DNA of 34,879 nucleotides from UBA8389 sp964472175 (GTDB lineage Bacteria > Bacteroidota > Bacteroidia > Bacteroidales > UBA1402), in assembly GCA_964472175.1 (NCBI GenBank), contig CAYYJF010000019.1, positions 1 through 34,879 of the forward strand, read 5' to 3'. Positions 30,558-34,879 of this stretch are shown piece by piece. Position 1 is the first letter of the stretch. Each line of letters begins with the position of its first letter. The notes under the pieces are model-generated. The model had not been told where the DNA came from and made no database searches. It saw only the letters and a list, made by a program, of their open reading frames with translations. Position numbers and translations under genes: made by a program.

Positions 30558-31307
30558 ATGATAAACGGACGTAAAATCGTAGTGGTAATGCCGGCTTACA
30601 ATGCGGAATTAACACTTCGCCAAACCTACAACGAAATCCCTTTTGATATCGTAGATGAAGTGATTGTCACCGATGACTTTAGTACAGACAGAACCATAGA
30701 AGTTGCTAAAGAGATTGGCGTGAATCATATTATGAGTCACGATCGCAATAAGGGTTACGGTGGAAACCAAAAAACCTGCTACAACAAAGCTTTGGAGTTG
30801 GGTGCCGACATTGTTGTGATGCTTCATCCGGATTATCAATATACGCCGAAACTCATTCATTCGATGTGTTTTCTGATTGCCAACGATGTGTATCCGGTGG
30901 TGCTGGGTTCCCGCATCCTGGGAACCGGCGCGCTGAAAGGTGGCATGCCGATGGTGAAATATATTTCCAATAGAGGATTGACGCTGATTCAGAATATTCT
31001 TTGCAGTCAGAAACTATCTGAATACCATACTGGTTACCGTGCTTTTTCTGCAGAAGTGCTTCGCAGCATCGATTACAATGCCGATTCAGATGATTTTGTT
31101 TTTGACAACGAAATGTTGGCTCAAATCATGTATGAAGGGTTTGAAATTGCAGAAATCACCTGCCCGACCAAATATTTTGATGAGGCTTCGTCCATTAATT
31201 TAAGAAGGAGCGCCATCTATGGACTCGGTGTTCTGCGGGTTTCACTCCTCTATCGTTTGAACCGTTGGGGTATCCTCAAATCCAGGATTTTTAAGAAAGT
31301 TTCTTGA
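30558..31307 (+). CDS. GT2 family glycosyltransferase (DPM1-like, soluble)
   Basis: A 249-residue GT-A enzyme. It has VVVMPAYNAELTLRQTYNEI, the nucleotide-binding VTDDFSTDRT, NKGYGGNQKTCYNKAL and the metal site LHPDYQYTPKL. ILGTGALKGGMPMVKYI and LSEYHTGYRAFS follow, an acceptor-loop pattern of polyprenyl/dolichyl-phosphate sugar synthases. It has no C-terminal membrane helices, unlike the GT2 at 16865. ATG 30558 is used, because the frame further upstream runs across the promoter. A GT39-like membrane enzyme follows after 30 bases, so this gene may supply its lipid-linked sugar. Confidence 0.88.
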   Translation: MINGRKIVVVMPAYNAELTLRQTYNEIPFDIVDEVIVTDDFSTDRTIEVAKEIGVNHIMSHDRNKGYGGNQKTCYNKALELGADIVVMLHPDYQYTPKLIHSMCFLIANDVYPVVLGSRILGTGALKGGMPMVKYISNRGLTLIQNILCSQKLSEYHTGYRAFSAEVLRSIDYNADSDDFVFDNEMLAQIMYEGFEIAEITCPTKYFDEASSINLRRSAIYGLGVLRVSLLYRLNRWGILKSRIFKKVS

Positions 31308-31337
31308 TTCTGAACGCATTCTAAATGTTTGAATATC

Positions 31338-32972
31338 ATGAAAGGCAATCCTTCCAATCACAAAGCAAAAGCAGCTCCTCAGAAAATCGCTACAAGTAAA
31401 CCTGCATCCCTTGCCAGCTCAACATACATTCCAAAAGATTGGAGGTATTTGTTTTTTTTGTCGTTGGTGTTTTTGTTTTCATTTAGCTATATTTTTGATG
31501 TCAAACTCGATTTGAACGGTGATAATTTTGGTTATTTAAATTATGCCAAAGCCATTGCTGATGGAAAGGGTTATGTTTCACCCTATTCTTCGAATTTTCC
31601 TCCAACCAATTGGTTCCCGCCGGGCTACTCCGCTTTGTTGGCAAGTTTGATGTTGGTTTTTGGAGAAAAAATTGTCTTGTTTAAGGTCGTCAACGGTTTG
31701 ATGTATTTTGGAGCCATGTTGTTGCTTTTTGACTTTGGCAAACGCCTGACCAACAACAAACCACTTGCTTTTACCATCGTTACATTGTTGTTTCTGAATA
31801 GTGGTTTGATGCGGTATGCAACCATTTTGATGTCTGAAATTCCATACTTGTTTTTCAGCGTGTTGGCTTTCTACATGTTGATCACGATGGAAAAGAAACC
31901 CAACTTTTTGAAAAACAGCCGATTTTGGTGGTTGGTGCTTGCTTCGGCAGCTGCATTCTATTTTAGAAGTGTGGGTTTGGCACTTGTTGCAGCGGTCGCT
32001 TGTTACTTTTTGTTTGAAAAACGCTGGAAAGAAGCTGCTGTTTATGTTTCAGGTTTTGTATTGTTGTATTTGCCCTGGGCCATCCGTGATCACGTGCATG
32101 GTTTGAAGGGAAGGTATTTGGATACCATGACTGTAGCCAACGCCTGGAGGCCAGAGGAAGGGAAGATAGACTCGATCTCGGGTTTTTTGGATAAAATGCA
32201 ATTGAATTTTTTCGATACCGTCATCAAGGGCTTCTCCGAGGTTACTTTTCCTTTTATTCAAATAGAGGAAAAAGCTCCCGGTACGATGTGGGTGATCGGC
32301 TTGCTTGTTTTGGCATTCGTATTTTATGGTGTCTGGAAGACGGGAAAATATAAAATCTTGTTTGGGACCTATATTTTAGCCAATATCGGTGTCTTTTTGC
32401 TTTGGCACAGCGGTAATGGTTCGCGCTATGTCTGGCCTTTGTCTCCTTTCATCACGTTTTGTTTTTATCTGGGTGTGTTTCAATTGTTGGTTTTGTTGCT
32501 GGGTAAACTCAAAGTGCCCATCAAAAATGGCGTTGGATATGCATTTTTACTGGTGGCCTTTATGTTGTTCCCAAAAATGCAGGAGTTGAATGCAATGGCC
32601 AAAGCAGATTACTGGCCTGCTTACAAGAATTATTTTGAAATGGCCAAAGCGGTCAAAAAATATGGGCAGCCGACCAATATGGTTTGTTGCAGAAAAGCGG
32701 AGATGTTCCATTATTTCTCTGGGACTTATGTGACCATGTATGAATTTAGTCTGGATGACAAACAAGTGATACAGAAAATGTTGGACAACAAAGTGGATTA
32801 CGTCATTTTGGAACAACTGGGATATTCATCGACGGCCAGGTATCTGTATCCGGCCATCATGAAGCATCAGGATATGTTCAAAGTGGTGATGCAATTGCCC
32901 AATCCCGATACATACTTGTTGTATTTTGACAAAGCTGCTGCATCGTCGTTTTTGGCGCTGCCGGCCAAATAA
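31338..32972 (+). CDS. Polytopic GT-C/GT39-like glycosyltransferase
   Basis: A 544-residue integral membrane protein. A ~30-residue Lys/Ala/Ser-rich cytosolic lead (MKGNPSNHKAKAAPQK) is followed by about ten membrane helices and a C-terminal soluble part from about residue 430. The first external loop contains LNGDNFGYLNYAKAIADGKGY followed by WFPPGYSALLA. This is the acidic-loop pattern of PMT-like enzymes that use polyprenyl-phosphate sugars. The start is ATG 31338; an in-frame TTG lies three codons upstream. It is paired with the GT2 upstream and followed by a TSUP transporter after 9 bases. The acceptor (protein, LPS or other) is not readable. Confidence 0.83.
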   Translation: MKGNPSNHKAKAAPQKIATSKPASLASSTYIPKDWRYLFFLSLVFLFSFSYIFDVKLDLNGDNFGYLNYAKAIADGKGYVSPYSSNFPPTNWFPPGYSALLASLMLVFGEKIVLFKVVNGLMYFGAMLLLFDFGKRLTNNKPLAFTIVTLLFLNSGLMRYATILMSEIPYLFFSVLAFYMLITMEKKPNFLKNSRFWWLVLASAAAFYFRSVGLALVAAVACYFLFEKRWKEAAVYVSGFVLLYLPWAIRDHVHGLKGRYLDTMTVANAWRPEEGKIDSISGFLDKMQLNFFDTVIKGFSEVTFPFIQIEEKAPGTMWVIGLLVLAFVFYGVWKTGKYKILFGTYILANIGVFLLWHSGNGSRYVWPLSPFITFCFYLGVFQLLVLLLGKLKVPIKNGVGYAFLLVAFMLFPKMQELNAMAKADYWPAYKNYFEMAKAVKKYGQPTNMVCCRKAEMFHYFSGTYVTMYEFSLDDKQVIQKMLDNKVDYVILEQLGYSSTARYLYPAIMKHQDMFKVVMQLPNPDTYLLYFDKAAASSFLALPAK

Positions 32973-32981
32973 GCCTTTTTT

Positions 32982-33758
32982 ATGATGGAGCCTTGGATGC
33001 TTGTTTTGGGAATGGCAGCCGGCGTTTTGTCCGGACTGTTTGGCATCGGTGGCGGTATTGTGATGGTTCCCAGCCTGGTGGTTTTTTTTGGAATGGACAT
33101 GCTCGATGCCAATGCCACTTCTTTGGCAGCCATGTTGCTTCCCGTTGGCATTTTGGGGGTCGTAGCCTATTATAAAGCTGGTTTGTTAAACATCGTAGAC
33201 TCGATGTGGATTGCTTTGGGACTCTTTCTGGGCTCTTTTGTCGGTGGAGAAATCGCTGTCAATATTGGTGCGGGTGTATTGAGCCATTTGTATGTCTTGA
33301 TTCTGCTGTATGTCGCCTTCAACTATTTGGATTTGTTTGCCATTTTCCGCAAAAAAAAACCGGATGTGCCTTTGGCTGAAATGGTTCAAACGAAACGCCC
33401 CATCTGGTCGTTTGTAGTCTTGGGCATCGCAGCCGGAATTTTTGCAGGTCTGTTTGGAAAAGGTGGTGGCATTGTCCTGGTTCCTTTGTTGGTGGGCCTT
33501 TTCCATTATGAACCCAAGGCTGCTGCGGCCACTTCTCTTGCTGCATTGCAGTTGCCAGTGGGTTTGCCAAGTGTGCTGATTTATGCCCATGACGGGCATT
33601 TAAACCTCCTTCATGCCTCCTTTATTGCAACCGGTATTGTTATCGGGGCTTTGGTCGGTTCAAAAATTGGCGTTCATTTGCCTGCTGTCTATTTCAGAAA
33701 AGCATTTGCTGTTTTTCTATTGGTTGTAGCTGGCTATATGTTCGCGCAGCATGTATAA
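32982..33758 (+). CDS. Sulfite exporter TauE/SafE (TSUP) family transporter
   Basis: A 258-residue inner-membrane protein with the two-fold DUF81 repeat. The first half holds GVLSGLFGIGGGIVMVPSLVV and the second GIFAGLFGKGGGIVLVPLLVG, each followed by a T-S-L-A-A block. About eight membrane helices are visible. TSUP proteins move sulfite, sulfoacetate or other organosulfur anions, and the substrate cannot be told here. ATG 32982 or 32985 may be used. It lies 9 bases after the GT39-like gene, so the two are probably co-transcribed. Confidence 0.93.
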   Translation: MMEPWMLVLGMAAGVLSGLFGIGGGIVMVPSLVVFFGMDMLDANATSLAAMLLPVGILGVVAYYKAGLLNIVDSMWIALGLFLGSFVGGEIAVNIGAGVLSHLYVLILLYVAFNYLDLFAIFRKKKPDVPLAEMVQTKRPIWSFVVLGIAAGIFAGLFGKGGGIVLVPLLVGLFHYEPKAAAATSLAALQLPVGLPSVLIYAHDGHLNLLHASFIATGIVIGALVGSKIGVHLPAVYFRKAFAVFLLVVAGYMFAQHV

Positions 33759-33781
33759 TCAGATTTTTAAAGATGCATAGC

Positions 33782-34723
33782 ATGAAGCCTATCCTGATCA
33801 CATTGATGGTTTGTTTGTTTGGAGGATTGAATGCCTTCGGACAAGTTGATACCAGTCGGAATGACGGGTATTTGAGCGTGATCAGCTATGATGACGGCTT
33901 TGTGGCAGCAGGAACAGGTGGACGTGTGGATTGGTTTTCGACCGATGGGGTTTTTATTCAAAACAAACAGATTCCCAACCTGGATATTCATGACCTGCTT
34001 TTCCTGAATGGAACGCTGTATGTTGCCGGAAATCAGGGTGCTTTGTTTTATTCAAACGATGGCCGTTTTTTTAAAAAAATTGACACCAAACTTACTTCTA
34101 CCATTCATGCCCTGATTGAATTTCAGGGCCAAATCATTGCCGGAACCAATCAAGGGCTGATTCTGGTCGGTGATGAACACCAGGAATTCAGTCCTGTGCA
34201 ATTACCTTTGTTGGGCAATGTGGTGGCGCTTTCAGCAAACAAAACCTGGTGCTATGGCGTGACCGACCAGGGAGAAATTTTTCACAGCAAAGATGGCAAG
34301 GATTGGAAAGTCCTGAATTTCAACCGGGAATATCATGGTTATTACCAGCCTTGCCAATTCAACGGCGTTTTGGTAACAGACAACAGCATTGCCGTGATTG
34401 GAAAGCATGAAGACAACACACCGGCTTTGTTTTTCTCGTCCGAAGGCAATGTCTGGACGGAAAGAATGCTTACTTATGTCAACGATAACGGGCAATCGGT
34501 TTTGTTGAAAGAGCTGCCCCGTGATATCTTATATGATGCGAATCTGGGTGAATTTCTGTTGGGCTGTTCCGGAGGTAAACTCATGGTCATTCCTTCCTGC
34601 TCGCATTGCAATAAATTGTACGATGTTTCGCTTGAAAACATTCATTCCATTGCCAGAAATGCCCGCCTTCTGGTCCTTGTTGGTAGCCGTTTTTTCATGG
34701 AAAAGAATCCGTATTTTTTCTGA
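33782..34723 (+). CDS. Exported protein with Asp-box-like repeats (possible beta-propeller)
   Basis: A 313-residue protein with a signal peptide (MKPILITLMVCLFGGLNAFG). The mature part repeats an Asp-box-like strand turn about four times: FSTDGVFI, YSNDGRFF, HSKDGKDWKVL and FSSEGNVWTE, each after a G-x-x-x block such as VAGNQGALF or GVTDQGEIF. This suggests a BNR/Vps10-type propeller. A CSHC pair lies near residue 275. No catalytic residues of sialidases are seen, so I give no function. It may start at ATG 33773. It follows the TSUP gene by 23 bases and ends before a strong terminator. Confidence 0.72.
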   Translation: MKPILITLMVCLFGGLNAFGQVDTSRNDGYLSVISYDDGFVAAGTGGRVDWFSTDGVFIQNKQIPNLDIHDLLFLNGTLYVAGNQGALFYSNDGRFFKKIDTKLTSTIHALIEFQGQIIAGTNQGLILVGDEHQEFSPVQLPLLGNVVALSANKTWCYGVTDQGEIFHSKDGKDWKVLNFNREYHGYYQPCQFNGVLVTDNSIAVIGKHEDNTPALFFSSEGNVWTERMLTYVNDNGQSVLLKELPRDILYDANLGEFLLGCSGGKLMVIPSCSHCNKLYDVSLENIHSIARNARLLVLVGSRFFMEKNPYFF

Positions 34724-34752
34724 CGAAGTTTGGCTTTGGTGAAAACAATAAA

Positions 34753-34790
34753 GGTCTGTTAATCTTTTGACTAACAGACCATTTTTTTTG
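34753..34790 (+). terminator. Rho-independent terminator after the exported repeat protein
   Basis: GGTCTGTTA (34753-34761) pairs exactly with TAACAGACC (34772-34780) around a 10-nt loop, and eight T follow (34782-34789). It closes the GT2-GT39-TSUP-exported-protein chain. Confidence 0.9.
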
Positions 34791-34825
34791 GTTGGCATCG
34801 TGTGGTTTTTGACCATTTTGCCGTT

Positions 34826-34879
34826 TGGTGGGCGTTGACGGATTCGAACCGCCGACCCTCTGCTTGTAAGGCAGATGCT
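34826..34879 (-). tRNA. tRNA-Val (UAC), 3' part; 5' end outside window
   Basis: On the minus strand the anticodon stem-loop TCTGC-CTTACAA-GCAGA gives anticodon UAC (plus-strand 34866-34868). A T-arm with loop TTCGAAT follows, then acceptor strand ACGCCC, the discriminator A and an encoded CCA (34826-34828). The D-arm and the 5' acceptor strand lie beyond base 34879. The sequence closely resembles bacterial tRNA-Val. Confidence 0.93.

Noticed and set aside
1..34879. CRISPR array, IS element, prophage or restriction-modification system
   Set aside because: No regularly spaced repeats, transposase, integrase, phage structural gene or methylase/nuclease pair is seen in any frame.

Overview
The window comes from a member of the Bacteroidota, most likely class Bacteroidia. 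Three things point there: repeated TAnnTTTG promoter boxes (TATCTTTG, TACCTTTG, TATATTTG), the gene order parA-parB-DUF5683-mltD-RSH, and family members typical of the phylum (an RRM protein, a Mrp without a CxxC, and M23 and MerR genes beside alaS). Two runs of exactly 100 N (2460-2559 and 5795-5894) show a draft or metagenome scaffold. Both interrupt genes, so distances across them are not real. I see no CRISPR array, transposase, integrase, phage gene or restriction system. Most of the window is housekeeping and cell-envelope DNA.

Layout. 1-2830 is the least ordinary part. It holds the C-terminal part of an unrecognised membrane protein, a lipoprotein that resembles a penicillin-binding protein but has lost all three catalytic motifs, and a broken acyltransferase-3 gene. 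2838-6666 is alaS divergent from an M23 peptidase and a MerR regulator, with a mirror-symmetric promoter region between them. 6660-12635 (minus strand) is the compact chain parA-parB-DUF5683-mltD-RSH, which joins chromosome segregation, an envelope protein, a murein lytic transglycosylase and a (p)ppGpp enzyme.

12847-17815 (plus strand) is an overlapping chain of surE, lpxB, an ArnT-like GT39 enzyme, GtrA and a GtrB/ArnC-like GT2. It reads as lipid A disaccharide synthesis plus a complete set of parts for adding a polyprenyl-phosphate-linked sugar on the periplasmic side. 17819-19281 (minus) holds mscS and tpx with a terminator squeezed between them. 19463-21691 holds a Dabb protein, an orphaned C-terminal tail of a large surface protein, and asnB. 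21952-26786 is ilvE, an outer-membrane protein, trmB, mrp and a second outer-membrane protein.

26861-34723 holds a DedA protein, an RRM RNA-binding protein, a DUF2148 protein, msbA, a second GT2 and GT39 pair, a TSUP transporter and an exported repeat protein. A partial tRNA-Val(UAC) closes the window.

The most interesting items are the catalytically dead PBP-like lipoprotein with its membrane partner, the predicted lipid A glycosylation set behind lpxB, the terminator directly against the mscS start codon, and the severed tail gene behind asnB.
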